A stretch of 64,000 nt of DNA from Pestalotiopsis fici W106-1. Its lineage: Eukaryota > Ascomycota > Sordariomycetes > Amphisphaeriales > Sporocadaceae. Positions 34,047 through 44,673 of the stretch are shown piece after piece. Location: assembly GCF_000516985.1 (NCBI RefSeq), contig NW_006917095.1, forward strand, positions 1,679,077 to 1,743,076, read 5' to 3'. The translations under genes and the position numbers were made by a program. The notes under the pieces are model-generated. The model had not been told where the DNA came from, ran no database searches, and was given only the letters and a program-made list of their open reading frames with translations. Each line of letters begins with the position of its first letter. The first letter of the stretch is position 1.

Positions 34047-35895
34047 TCACTCTGGAGTCTTGGCCATTTTCGTTTGCATCTTCGATATGACATTCTCTAA
34101 CCTGGCAATCTCGCCTTTGAGCGCGTCAACATCAATCGAGGACGGGTCAGAGGCTGCAGTGAAAGATTGTGTCCGTTCAAGAGCGGTTCGTAGTGCCCCA
34201 TCGTCGTCGTCGTCTTGATCTTTTGCATCGTCGACATCTTGATCACTCACCGGACGCTCATGGCTATCTTTTTGTGGGAAACCGTAGAGTGTCTCATACA
34301 GATTAAGCAGTCCAACGGTGCTGTCTGCAGGTCCTGCATTTGGCAGACGGCGGAATGTGGCAATAAAATGGCTGCCCCAATCTTTCATAGCTGCGCTTCT
34401 TGCAATCGTGATTTGTGCGTCGGCGGCTGAGGAATGCATCATTCGCTCACGCCAAAAAGAATCATATATATTCGTCAATTTTTGCTTTGAATGCGATGTG
34501 AGTCTCGAGTGTATTTCGACTGTCTGGTGTCGACCGCCATGCAGGCTTGGCTCAAGGTCGACTTCTTTGGCTGACAACAACCGCAGCGGCAGACCATGGT
34601 CCAGAATCTGGCGAATAACATGCTCCAGCCCTTCTGAGTTCGGCAACAAGAAAACTATATGGCCCTTTGGTCTGACTATAGCTGCAAGTAGTATGGTGTT
34701 CATTGTCGTGGCGGGTTCCCCGAGCATAGCATGGACAGCGTGGTTGAAGAGCGGCGCAGTCAGGGTTTGCCAATGCCTGGGTGGAGTTTTCGTGTAGTTG
34801 CCATGGATATCCACGTCGAAAAAGTACTGGCCATGATTGTACTCGAGCAAATCCCGCAAACAAGGAAGAGCACTGAACGGACTAGCGAAATGGGTGGTGA
34901 CCTTTGCTCGGCGATTCTTGGCCCAATTGACGGCCTTTTCTCTTGCGGCGGTTCCTAAGGATTTAAAAGCTGCAAAATTATTGTTGGCAGGGTTACCAAA
35001 TCTGTATGACTGGGTGAATGTGTGATCTTTAAGAGCTGCTGTAAGCGCTTTGGGCTTGCTCAGGTTGGCGCCGTGAATCGCTCGTGCAAGGTAGCGACTG
35101 AGTTGAGATTCCTTATGCGGAGCCATGTACAAAATGTTGAACGGTCCATCTGAATGCATTTCCCCCAGCACTTCCCACGGCACAGTAATGTCAAGATTGA
35201 GATTGGCGACAATTTGGTCACAAATTGCTGGAGGAATCTTGTGTGTGTGTGTGTGGTCAGCACCCAATCAAAGAATAGATCTGAAGGAAGACTCTTTTTC
35301 ACCTACAAGAACAGGACGGTGTCTTTCGAAATCTGAGGATACGGGCAACGTTGGTTTAACCAGGGAACTTGTCTTGGGAGCAGAAACGCTGGTGGGATCT
35401 GGAGTGACTATTTCTGCTTTGGGAACGACAAAATCACTGCCTTCAGTGTCGATTTTCTGAGCTTCTTTTGCAACAGGAAGATTGATAGGGAAGTATGAGG
35501 CAGCTACTTTTCCGGTAGCTACTTTGCTAGATGATACGCCTTGTGTGTCGACTTTCCGAGCTGCTTTTGCAATTGGGAGAACACGGAAAAATGAGGCAGC
35601 TACTTTGCTAGATAATCTGCCTTGAGTGTTGGCTTTCCGAGCTGCTCTTGCAACTGGGAGAATACATATGTATGAGGCAGCTCCTTTCTTGTAACGTACT
35701 TTCCGAACTAATTTGAAGTCAGAATTGTTAATGAACCAAATACTGACAAATTACCATGGTCATAAGAATCTACGTACCTTTGGGTTGCGGCAATCGAGTA
35801 GCTGCTTGAGATTCTTGGGACACCAAAGTCGGAGATTCTTTAGCCAGCGTCGAGCTCAAGCGGCTCAGCACCGAGCCCCAGCGTAACCGGGACAT
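34047..35895 (-). CDS. Unrecognised probable mitochondrial protein with three N-terminal repeats
   Basis: Exons 35895-35778, 35707-35307 and 35237-34047 give 569 aa. Donors are GTACGT and GTAGGT and both introns have CTGAC branch sites, with phase kept. The start MSRLRWGSVLSRLSSTLAK is Arg/Ser/Leu-rich with no acids, a likely mitochondrial presequence. Residues about 45-135 hold three imperfect tandem units starting AAS and sharing LPxAxxAxKxxTxG, of 27, 32 and about 26 residues. The larger C-terminal part (IPPAICDQIVANLNLDITVP onward) is soluble-looking and has an acidic run (QDDDDDG) and a short final coiled coil (LKGEIARLENVISKMQTK). I do not recognise the family and assign no function. 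A longer frame opens to 35994, but the Met at 35895 fits a targeting sequence better. Confidence 0.75.
35300..35710 (-). repeat. Three imperfect coding tandem repeats
   Basis: Within exon 2 of the gene above, the plus-strand string ATGAGGCAGC recurs at 35672 and 35591, and its first six bases start the third copy at 35495. Spacings are 81 and 96 bp, both multiples of three. Neighbouring strings (GCAAGAGC/GCAAAAGC; CTAGCAAAG) recur with the same periods. Confidence 0.8.
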
Positions 35896-36985
35896 TTTGG
35901 TCGGCCAAATCCCAATATTGCCTGGGTTTATACAGACTCCTTGGCCGAGCAGAAGGGGGTTCGGATCAATGTATAATGGTTGCAGGTTCGTCACAGGACA
36001 GATGACTGTGAATGAGAGCTGACGTACGGGATATTCCCAGCCACATCGACAATGAAATGCGACGCTTGTCGCTCAAAATTTGTTGCCGGATGGTGTTTTG
36101 AAGCTGTTGTAATATCAAAATTACCGCGATGACAACCAATCAGGTCCCACGATGATGATGATGATGAAGATGCCAATCGATCGAATAGAAGTAGAGAGAC
36201 AAAATGAGCTGCACCCAAATGCGACAATCTGGTGTTGCAGCACGTTATAACTGAACCATGATTCACACTCTCTTGCGGAAACCGTATTCAAGTCAGGTAT
36301 GTCAACAACAGAAGTCCTGGAGATTGCAATCCGGGCAAAATTAAACCCATTCGGATTTTTTGCTGTGGAAGAAGCAAGGAATGAATTTGAACCCGAAACT
36401 CTGGGATCTTGACATCAATTCGCATTTCTTATCGATAAGAAGACGACCATTTGGAGAACCTTGGGAAAAGGCGAGACAGGTACCAAAAGTTAAGGAAAGC
36501 CACCAATTACCCCAAGCACCCCTGTCGGAACTGCACTAAATTTAACGCCGTCTTGGCGCGCCGAACGCGATATCTGCGCTACCTACGAGCTACATTACCC
36601 CAGATCAGCGCCGCCGCCCCCGTGCCAGCGCAATTACGCACGCCAGCAGAAAAGAGTTCCAGCGTTGATCGATCGACAGACGGGTTCGACGACCCTTTTT
36701 CGCAACACTCGAGCAGCATCACCCTCCACAGTATCCTCTATAAAACAAGGAACTGCGGTCATCCATTCATCCCCTCAAGCACGGGATCTTGTACAACAAG
36801 GAAACTGGGCAAAGATGCCGCATTGCGCTTTGCTCTGGAAACGCCCCCGACACTTGCCCCTTGCCTCGCCAAAGACCAGGGCCAGCTTGGTTGCTGTAGC
36901 TCGACGTTGCTGTTGATACTGCTCTGTCCTGCTCTGCCCCCCTAATAAGGAAGCTAGCAGAAGACAAAGAGGGAGCTTGAGCAAC
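35896..36985. other. Divergent intergenic region
   Basis: Between the repeat-bearing gene (-) and the Dcr2-like gene (+). It contains a GAT microsatellite near 36152-36173. A 164-codon ORF at 36451-36945 (+) has no protein-like character and is not called. Confidence 0.5.
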
Positions 36986-38854
36986 ATGACACGGCGTATT
37001 GTGAGTTGTCTACTACTACTACTACTACTACTCGCCCTTTCTGCATCTATTCGCCTACGTTTGGAACTCTTGCTCATACCATACCACGGCTGCAGGTTCG
37101 AGCCATCACCCAGCTAAGTGCTGCGGCCTTCTTCACATTCCTCGTCGTCTTCTTCCTCGATCGCAACTTTCGCTTCATACCAAATGCCATACACGAGTAC
37201 ATGCCCCAGCACCATCCGGGGCTTGTCATCACAGATCTTAAAATCACAAAATGTTCGAGTGTCAGTCTTTTTACATCTTGTAAATTGGACCCGGAGCAAT
37301 GGCACCGCATCGAGAAAGATCTTTACCTCGGAAGAGGCTGGGTCTCGAGCGCATACCTAAACGTAAGGAGGCTGAAGGAGGAGGATCTGACACCCGACGA
37401 CAAGGTGGTCATGGACGTCATGGTCGGCCGATTGGATCCTTCCGAGGGAGCCAAAGGCCAGGCGGATCAGCCATGGGAATCACGAGGCTCGGGCCTATGG
37501 GTCTTGCGGTCAGCCAAAGTACACGCAAGCGACTCCAAGCAGGCCGTTACTGCTGTGGATCTGTTATTTGGAGACGATGCTGTCGAGGCGCGGGACGGCT
37601 GGCATATTGTCGGAACGCCCATGTTGTTGGATACAAACCCCAATATACCTGCTGCGCACGTCACGATCCGCCGTGGCTCCCAGCCAGCACCTTTCAAGCC
37701 GCAGCCCCGAGTCAAAGACAATGGAAAGTTCAAAATCATGCAATTGGCAGATATTCACCTCAGCACTGGTGTTGGTCACTGTCGCGAAGCGGTGCCAGAC
37801 GAATACCATGGGGGCAAGTGTGAGGCAGATCCACGGACTTTGGACTTTGTTGCGCGGCTTATTGAAGAGGAGAAGCCAGACCTGGTTGTCCTCAGTGGCG
37901 ACCAGGTCAATGGAGATACGGCCCCTGATGCCCAGACGGTAGGCAGTCTAACCAAGATATCCGTCATGCCAGATTATCGCTGACTCGTCTAGGCCATTTT
38001 CAAATATGCGCAGCTGCTCATCAAGTACAAGATCCCCTACGTATCCATTTTTGGCAATCATGATGACGAGAAGAGCATGTCGAGAGCAAGCCAAATGGCA
38101 ATCATTGAGCAACTTCCCTATTCGCTCTCCCGAGCCGGCCCAGACGATATCGATGGTGTTGGTAACTACTACATTGAAGTGCTGGCACGCGGCCAATCGA
38201 CACATTCAGCCCTCACGATCTATCTTTTGGACTCACACTCGTACTCGCCCGACGAGAGGCAGTGGCAAGGCTACGACTGGGTCAAGGAGAACCAGATTGA
38301 ATGGTTCCGGCAAACATCGGCGGGTCTGAAGAAGAACCACAAGCAATATACCCACATCCACATGGACATTGCCTTTATCCATATCCCACTGCCAGAGTAT
38401 CGAGAAACAGAATCGTTCTTCTTTGGCGCTTGGAGAGAAGGTGTGACGGCTCCAATGTATAACTCGGGCTTCCGTGACGCCCTGGTCGAGCAGGGCGTCG
38501 TCATGGTCAGCTGTGGACAGTAAGTAGTAGTGATTGGAGCCCTCTCCCACGGACAAATGCTTACGAGATTTTAGCGACCATGCAAACGAATATTGCATGT
38601 TGTCAACAGACGAGGTCGAAGAGGAACAAAAGCCTCGACTTTGGATGTGCTATGGCGGTGGTACAGGCTTTGGTGGTTACGGTGGTTACGGAGACTATAT
38701 TCGACGAGTGCGCTTTTTCGATCTCGACATGAATGTTGGCCGAATCACAACATATAAGCGTTTGGAATACAATCAGACGGATCTCCGGATCGACGAACAA
38801 GTCATTGTCGAAAACGGCCACCCACTTCCGCCTCCAATCATAGAAGAGGAATGA
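36986..38854 (+). CDS. Calcineurin-like metallophosphoesterase, Dcr2 type
   Basis: Exons 36986-37000, 37096-37938, 37993-38519 and 38575-38854 give 554 aa, all in phase. The first coding exon encodes just MTRRI; the 95-nt intron after it holds a (CTA)n tract. A membrane span follows at about 11-28 (LSAAAFFTFLVVFFLD), so it is a type II membrane protein. The C-terminal metallophosphatase domain shows the ordered metal ligands: QLADIHLS, LSGDQVNGD, FGNHDDE, HMDIAFIHIPLPEY and CGHDHANEY. Yeast Dcr2 dephosphorylates Ire1 and helps cell-cycle entry; the same role is possible here but inferred from the family. A Gly/Tyr repeat (GGYGGYGDY) sits after GHDH. Confidence 0.9.
37010..37032 (+). repeat. 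(CTA)n microsatellite in intron 1 of the Dcr2-like gene
   Basis: About seven CTA triplets in a row lie directly after the donor region of the intron. The acceptor side is normal. Confidence 0.9.
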
Positions 38855-39691
38855 GTTGCTACCGAGACGGAGAAGATCTTGGATACATATCTTGGTCTAA
38901 TGCGAATTTGGGCCAACCACTTAGTCCTACTCAAGCATGTCCCGTTTTAGCAAGGGATATAACGCTTGGGAGGGAAATCATCGCAACCGGTATCATTATT
39001 TGGATATGCTATAGCACATGAGTCTCGGCGTTAAAGGTGGGACATATCGGAGCATGCATTGCGTTGACTTATTGAGAAGGGTGACGAATTGGCTACTATA
39101 AGATAGGCGCTCGGCGGCAAGTTGTATATACTGCGTTGGTAATGCGATCTGAAGATGATCCTCCTTTGGACGCTCAAATTGACAATTTTGCCCCGTATTT
39201 TACATGAAAAAAGGAGGAAAAAAAAAAAAAAAAAAAAAAAGATCACTCATGCAGCCCGTTTGACATGAAGCCGCAAAGAAAAGTAAGTGCTGACTGGCTG
39301 AATAATGATTGGCCATCATTCTTGGAGTATATACGTATTGTAGTACATTGGAGAAAGCCTATTGGCAATCGTTTAATTTAGTTGCAAGCATGCATATACA
39401 TATTATGTATAGACTTGTGAATACTTTTGACTACTCACACAATTGAATCGTTGCTTCGGTTTGTATGGTATGAAATTCTCTAGATTCTTCAACACGTCTG
39501 TGAGTATAGGTCTATTCTAAAAACCACTCTTCTCTTTCTATTTCTTTCAGGTATCGGTAAGACCGCTAAACTCCGGTTCCCATGCAAATACAAAAATTGC
39601 TTCAAGAGCAGTTTCTACTTGATTATTTTCTTTTTTTCTCATTTTACGCATTTATCCTTTTTCTCCCAAAAGGCGACGAAGACGACACTCT
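38855..39691. other. Convergent intergenic region
   Basis: Holds a run of 23 A at 39218-39240 and AT-rich sequence. No gene is recognised. Confidence 0.6.
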
Positions 39692-40536
39692 TTAGGCACC
39701 AAAGACCTTGACGCGCTCGTCAATGGGGATGAACGACTTCTCGCCAGGCTTGTCATTCTCCTTGCCGCCAAAGACGAGCTGGGCATTGAGCTTCCAGTCG
39801 GCGGGGATGCTCCACTGGGCGGCGACCTTTTCGTCGATGATGGGGTTGTAGTGCTGCAGGTTGGCGCCGAGGCCCTCGGCCTCGAGGGCGACCCAGAGGG
39901 TGTGCTGCAGCATGGCGTCGGCCTGGGTGGCCCACAGGGGGAACTTGTCGGCGTAAATGGGGAAGGCGGATTGCTGCTTCTTGACTGTCTCGGAGTCCTC
40001 AAAGAACAGGATCTGGAAAAGATCGAATTAGTATCAAATAGGAAAAGATGACGAGAGTTGTTAAAACCTACCGAACCAGCGGCGCCCTTGAACAGGGCAA
40101 TCTTGTCGCCAGTGGGCTTCCAGTTCTCCTCGGGGACAATGGCCTTCAGGATGTCGCCGGTAATGTCCCAGAGCTTCTCGTGCTCGGCGCCAAAGAGGAC
40201 GACGACGCGGACGGGCTGGGCGTTGAACGACGAGGGCACGTGCAGGGTGGCCTCCTTGACAATCTCGGAGATGCGCTCCTTGGAGACGTCGCCCAGGTTC
40301 TTGGACAGGACGTAGTTGGAGCGGCGGTTCTTGATCAGCTCAATGACCGAGTTGGCCGAGACGACGGAGGAGGAAGACATGGTTGCTTTGGGTGTGTAGA
40401 AGGGAGTAGTAGTAGCTTGGGAGATGCGATTCGAGATTGTTGTAGACAAGAAAGGTGTCGTTTGACGAGGTATCGGTCTGAGAGATTGTTTGATGAATGC
40501 AGAGGAGAGCGGTCTCCAGACTTGCGGGCGAAACAT
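39692..40536 (-). CDS. Nitroreductase-family protein (Hbn1/Frm2-like)
   Basis: Exons 40536-40072 and 40012-39692 give 261 aa; the 59-nt intron is phase 0. It is a flavin-dependent reductase of the NfsA/Frm2 type, in yeast linked to fatty-acid signalling and oxidative stress. Seen: IKNRRSNYVLSKN (FMN phosphate-binding Arg/Ser region), VKEATLHVPSSFNAQPVRVV, DAMLQHTLWVALEAEGLGAN, and the closing EKSFIPIDERVKVFGA. The family is normally about 200 aa. The extra N-terminal 52 residues are Arg/Ser/Thr-rich without acids and look like a mitochondrial presequence. The inner Met (ATG at 40380, MSSSSVVSANS) would give the usual 209-aa cytosolic form. Confidence 0.9.
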
Positions 40537-42822
40537 CGTGGGCTATATAGCTGTACTGCAACAATGGGACTGACGATATAACACTACAGCAACGCGCAAT
40601 ATGGGTCCTCTTGGTGGGGGCTTTCTGTTCCAACGAGGGGTTTTCGGAGGGGTTCCAGGTCGAGTTCTGTACACCTAGACTACACTATTCTGTACAAGCC
40701 GGCGGGAAACATGACACGACAAGGGCAAGGGAAAATGGATTCGTGGAATAGCATCGAACCTCGGGCCTATCGATCGATGGGACGTTTATACGATACCTTT
40801 CAAGTAGAAGCAGGGTCGGGCGGTCGGTCGAATGAGAGTCCATCAATGCCCCATAGTTGAGCTCCACTAGAGGCGTGTATATCCGTTGAATGTGTGGTAA
40901 GCATGCTTTCATAAGGCTTCTGTAAGCAAAAAGCCCGTGGTATCTACTGCGTAGTGGTGTTCCTGGTGGACCCCTTGGACCCCTCCGTCGCAATCTGGGT
41001 CTGGCATCGTCCTTTTCTGGGGCTGTCCCAGAGACGGCTGAGGTAATCGTGGCTAATCAATGCGTCAAAGCACGCAAGCAGAACGAAACGACTTGGGCCC
41101 GTTGAAGAAAATCCCACGTGGGGCCTTTTCGGTCGATTTTCTTTTTCCGCTATATGCGTGATTGTCAGGTCTTTCATTGGGTTACATACGGATATAACAT
41201 TTATGATATATCCGAACTACCGGGCGACTTGTGCTCTTGTTGGCGGTCAAGGTCAATCTCGTCTCTCTTCGCTGAAAGTTCTGCTCGGTAGCTTGTCGGG
41301 ACGATGGAAAATCTTGGCTTTGCGAAAGGATACATGAGATTCGCCTCACACACACTACGTATCTACCAGATCTGATAATCCTTACTCTTTCTCGAATCAA
41401 TCGAAAAAAAGTCCCCTTACACCAAATGCCGTCATTCCTGTCAGGGGTGCCATGCGGAGTGTCAAACCTTAATCCTCTTGCCCCTCCACCCCGGGACGGG
41501 ACACTTTTGCGACCTCAACCCGACGATCGGAGGCTTGTTTTCCACAGGCTTGACAGGTCAAGGGTTATCATTGTTAAGGAAGCTGTGAGAATACTTTCGT
41601 AGCTTATAGACATTTCTATGGACGGGCCCATGGCACTTGGAGCATACCCTTTTGACGATGCCAACAAGAAGGCCTCTTCGTGTCTTGGCATTGAGCAGTC
41701 CTATCGACATGGAAACCCCCAACACAGTAAACACGTTGATAAATGATATAGTATCAGAGTGACTGTTGTCATAGGCAGACACTCAAAAAGTTGTTACACA
41801 GTGGATGTCTGTAGTCCACTGGCGTTAGAAGCAGTACGAGCCGTGCCATGTTCTGGCGTTCAGTGCCCAGCAGATATGATTGCTTCGAAAACCCACAATC
41901 TTATCTCAAATGGGAGCAGTTGAAGCACATGGATAAGTTTTACAAGGAGCAGAGATTGTAATTTCTTGCAGTTTCCGAAGCACAGCGACCTTGTGCTTCT
42001 CCTTCCTTTCCTCAAATATCACCGCTACGATAGCATACGAGTCAGGCGTAAGCACGGCCATAGCACCGACCCGAAATCCGCAACCTGCCCATTGAATCAC
42101 CTCACTACAGCTCCCCAACGTTAGAACTGCAACGACGGGATTGAACAAAGGAGGCAGGCTGTAGGCAGTAGTTGAGAAAGGCGTGCGTAGACATTGAGGC
42201 GAAGCATTACTGAAGTAGAAGAAAACACTGAGCCGGCGTCAGCAAGTCAAGTCCGCCGGCCGACCGACCGCCGAGCCCGAAGACCGCTACCTTATGTCCG
42301 AGGCGGTCATAAAGTGAGGAGTTGTCGGTTTGGAATCGCCGAATAGGTAGCTTTAGCTTTATATTAGGCAGGCAGTGCCACGACCTCGCTTCTATATGAG
42401 TACTGTTTCTCTTTTTTCTTGTGTCTATCAATCATAGCAGAATATACACACCCAGCAGGCAGCAGACTTTGCCATCACAATCGATTCAGAGCTTGCTGAA
42501 GGAGCCGGAACTTTTGTATTTTCTTCTCTATGAAACCAGCATTGATGCATACGATGCAGCAAAGACGACCCAAGATCCCCGATACCCAGCTTGCGCGAAA
42601 CGCCAAATATTCTAGGACCATTCTTTTTTGTTGTTGCTAAATCAAGAAAACACAAAACTGTCACTGCCGAGCCTTGGAAAAAAAAGGAACCGCTCGCTTG
42701 TGATTATGCATGTGGAAAAGGATTCGGTGCGTGAGCGCGAAAGCTCAACAGCACCGTAGGTTTGTGGTATTGTCCTTCCCATCTCAAAACAAGAAACTTC
42801 AGAGCAATGCGCTGCCCGAGAT
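40537..42822. other. Intergenic region, 2.3 kb
   Basis: Upstream of the nitroreductase gene and downstream of the reductase gene. ORFs of up to about 130 codons exist but none is protein-like. No RNA gene is seen. Confidence 0.5.
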
Positions 42823-44673
42823 CTACCATGCCTCTGCAATGTACTGGCCAACCTCTTTCTTGAGGTCCCAGAACTTCTGTGCCTCGGGTCGTCCCAGGTT
42901 GCCCTTCTTCATTGCCACGTCGACAAGTGCTTCTTCAACACCTTCGCCCATGCCCTTGGAGCTTCCGCAGACAAAGACTCGGCCATCCACTGAGTTGATG
43001 ACGTACCAGACTAAATCAGCCTGGTTGGTAACCTCTTCCTGCACATATCTACCTTCGCCACGGCGACTCTCGACAATGCGCTTGACGTCGCTTTCGTGAA
43101 CTCCCCATTCACCCTGGTAGATTTCATCGACCAAGGAGTCACGGATACCCTGGAGCACCCACACCTTGTTGGCACAGTTTGCATTCTTCAGTCTGCGCTG
43201 AACAAAGCCTCGGAATGGGGCAATGCCAACACCGGCGCCAATGAGCAGCATTGGGCCATCGGACACGAATTGCTTGGCCAATGGGTTTGCCATCAATCCC
43301 TTGAACATGGGGATATAGATTTGTGGAGCAGGCTCACCAGCTGCCTGCATTGCAGTGTACTTGCGAGACTGACGCTCAAAGAAGCCAGAGCCAATTCCTG
43401 TCCGTTGTCCCTTGCGCCAATCTGCAGACTCGTGAACAGTGACAGCAATCTCAATGAGGCGGTGCTGCTTGCCGTCGCGGACCTCAAAGTTCTCATGGGG
43501 GTCATTGGACAGCGAATAGAAGCGCGGCATCAAAGGCGGCAGGACCGAAAGCAAGAGATCCAACGGCGGCTTAGAAGAGGGGAATGCATGAAGAATCTGG
43601 GACAGCGACACGTGAGGGCCCGTGCGGAAATCGCAGAATACACCTTGACCTTCGCCTGCACAAAGGAACATGAGAAGCTTCTTCTCATTGGGATCGTTGG
43701 CATATTCAGCCAACACTCTAAGGAGCTGCTTGGTAGGTGGGTATGACTGGATATCAGAGCACCAAGTGAGCAAGGCTCTGCGGGTGGTGACGAGTTCACG
43801 GGCTTGCTCATCGCCCCAGACGGTAGGCCATCGACCACTCGTTGTCTGCAGGAGGACTGGCTTGTCGCGGAGGTACCGCGGCACACCGAGCAGATCGAGA
43901 ATCTCTTCGACAACTTCAGTGTCATTGGGTGCAGAGACTCCGATGGCCCCACCAACCTTGAAGTCAAGGCCATTCTCAGTGGGGTAGTCCGTAATGTCGA
44001 GATCGAAATGGTAAGTTCTCTTCTCAGCGCCGAGCTTTGTCAGCTCTCGAGTGTTGTGAATCTTGGCCGGGAAGACATGGTAGGGTGGGTGTGGCTGCAC
44101 AAATGACGGTGGCTGAATAGTGGTGTCGAGGTCTTCCAGCTCAAGCTTGGCCAGACTCTTGCTGAGTTGATCGGACGCGTCGGAAGCATCACGCGGGCTG
44201 CTCACCGAGATTGCCGAGTCGGTAGGTGACGGCAAACGGTCCGATGTGCGGCGTATGGGCTTCAAGAAAGCCGTCTGCTGGGGCATCTCGGCAACATTGT
44301 TGAGCACCTTGGGAATCTCCGCAATCTTAAGGCAAAGACTCCGGAAGGCGTCATTGTCGGGAAGAGGAATGCTTTCATATTCCAAGCCTTCCTTCTTCTT
44401 CTGGCCCAGCTTCATGCAGCAGCCTCCGCCGCAACATCTGTTGATCAGCTCCGTCGTAGACTCGCCAGTGATTCTTTGAATGTCTGCTGCACTCTGAGAA
44501 ATCAGCCTGGTAGAGGCTCGGCGCCTTCTGTGCGGTTCTGGTTGAGGCAGCTCATCTTGGTCCTCAGAGTCTTCGGAGTAGGTAAGAGAGGGAGCAATCG
44601 AGGGCGTCCCGGGCGAGCAAGAGCCACAGTCGCGGCTCGTGTCGGTGAGAATCTGCTCAATGCGTGTCGACAT
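42823..44673 (-). CDS. FMN-less diflavin-type FAD/NADPH reductase
   Basis: 616 aa, intronless. The C-terminal 430 residues form the FAD/NADPH half of the CPR/sulfite reductase family. Markers are the CPR connecting-domain block (VGGAIGVSAPND), PRFYSLSNDP at 383-392 (FAD), GAGVGIAPFRGF at 479-490 (NADPH), CGSSKGMGEGVEEAL at 569-583, and the terminal Trp616 that stacks on FAD. The FMN-binding flavodoxin domain is missing. In its place is a 180-residue Ser-rich, probably disordered region with the motif CCGGGCC at 80-86. GSGFF stands where CPRs usually have a Cys-containing GVCS-like block. Electrons from NADPH would have to leave from FAD directly or pass to a separate partner. Substrate and site are unknown; the CC pairs may be lipidated or bind metal. 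Confidence 0.85.
   Translation of the reverse strand: MSTRIEQILTDTSRDCGSCSPGTPSIAPSLTYSEDSEDQDELPQPEPHRRRRASTRLISQSAADIQRITGESTTELINRCCGGGCCMKLGQKKKEGLEYESIPLPDNDAFRSLCLKIAEIPKVLNNVAEMPQQTAFLKPIRRTSDRLPSPTDSAISVSSPRDASDASDQLSKSLAKLELEDLDTTIQPPSFVQPHPPYHVFPAKIHNTRELTKLGAEKRTYHFDLDITDYPTENGLDFKVGGAIGVSAPNDTEVVEEILDLLGVPRYLRDKPVLLQTTSGRWPTVWGDEQARELVTTRRALLTWCSDIQSYPPTKQLLRVLAEYANDPNEKKLLMFLCAGEGQGVFCDFRTGPHVSLSQILHAFPSSKPPLDLLLSVLPPLMPRFYSLSNDPHENFEVRDGKQHRLIEIAVTVHESADWRKGQRTGIGSGFFERQSRKYTAMQAAGEPAPQIYIPMFKGLMANPLAKQFVSDGPMLLIGAGVGIAPFRGFVQRRLKNANCANKVWVLQGIRDSLVDEIYQGEWGVHESDVKRIVESRRGEGRYVQEEVTNQADLVWYVINSVDGRVFVCGSSKGMGEGVEEALVDVAMKKGNLGRPEAQKFWDLKKEVGQYIAEAW

Noticed and set aside
36451..36945. 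164-codon ORF upstream of the Dcr2-like gene
   Set aside because: Irregular composition; it lies in the promoter/leader of the real gene.
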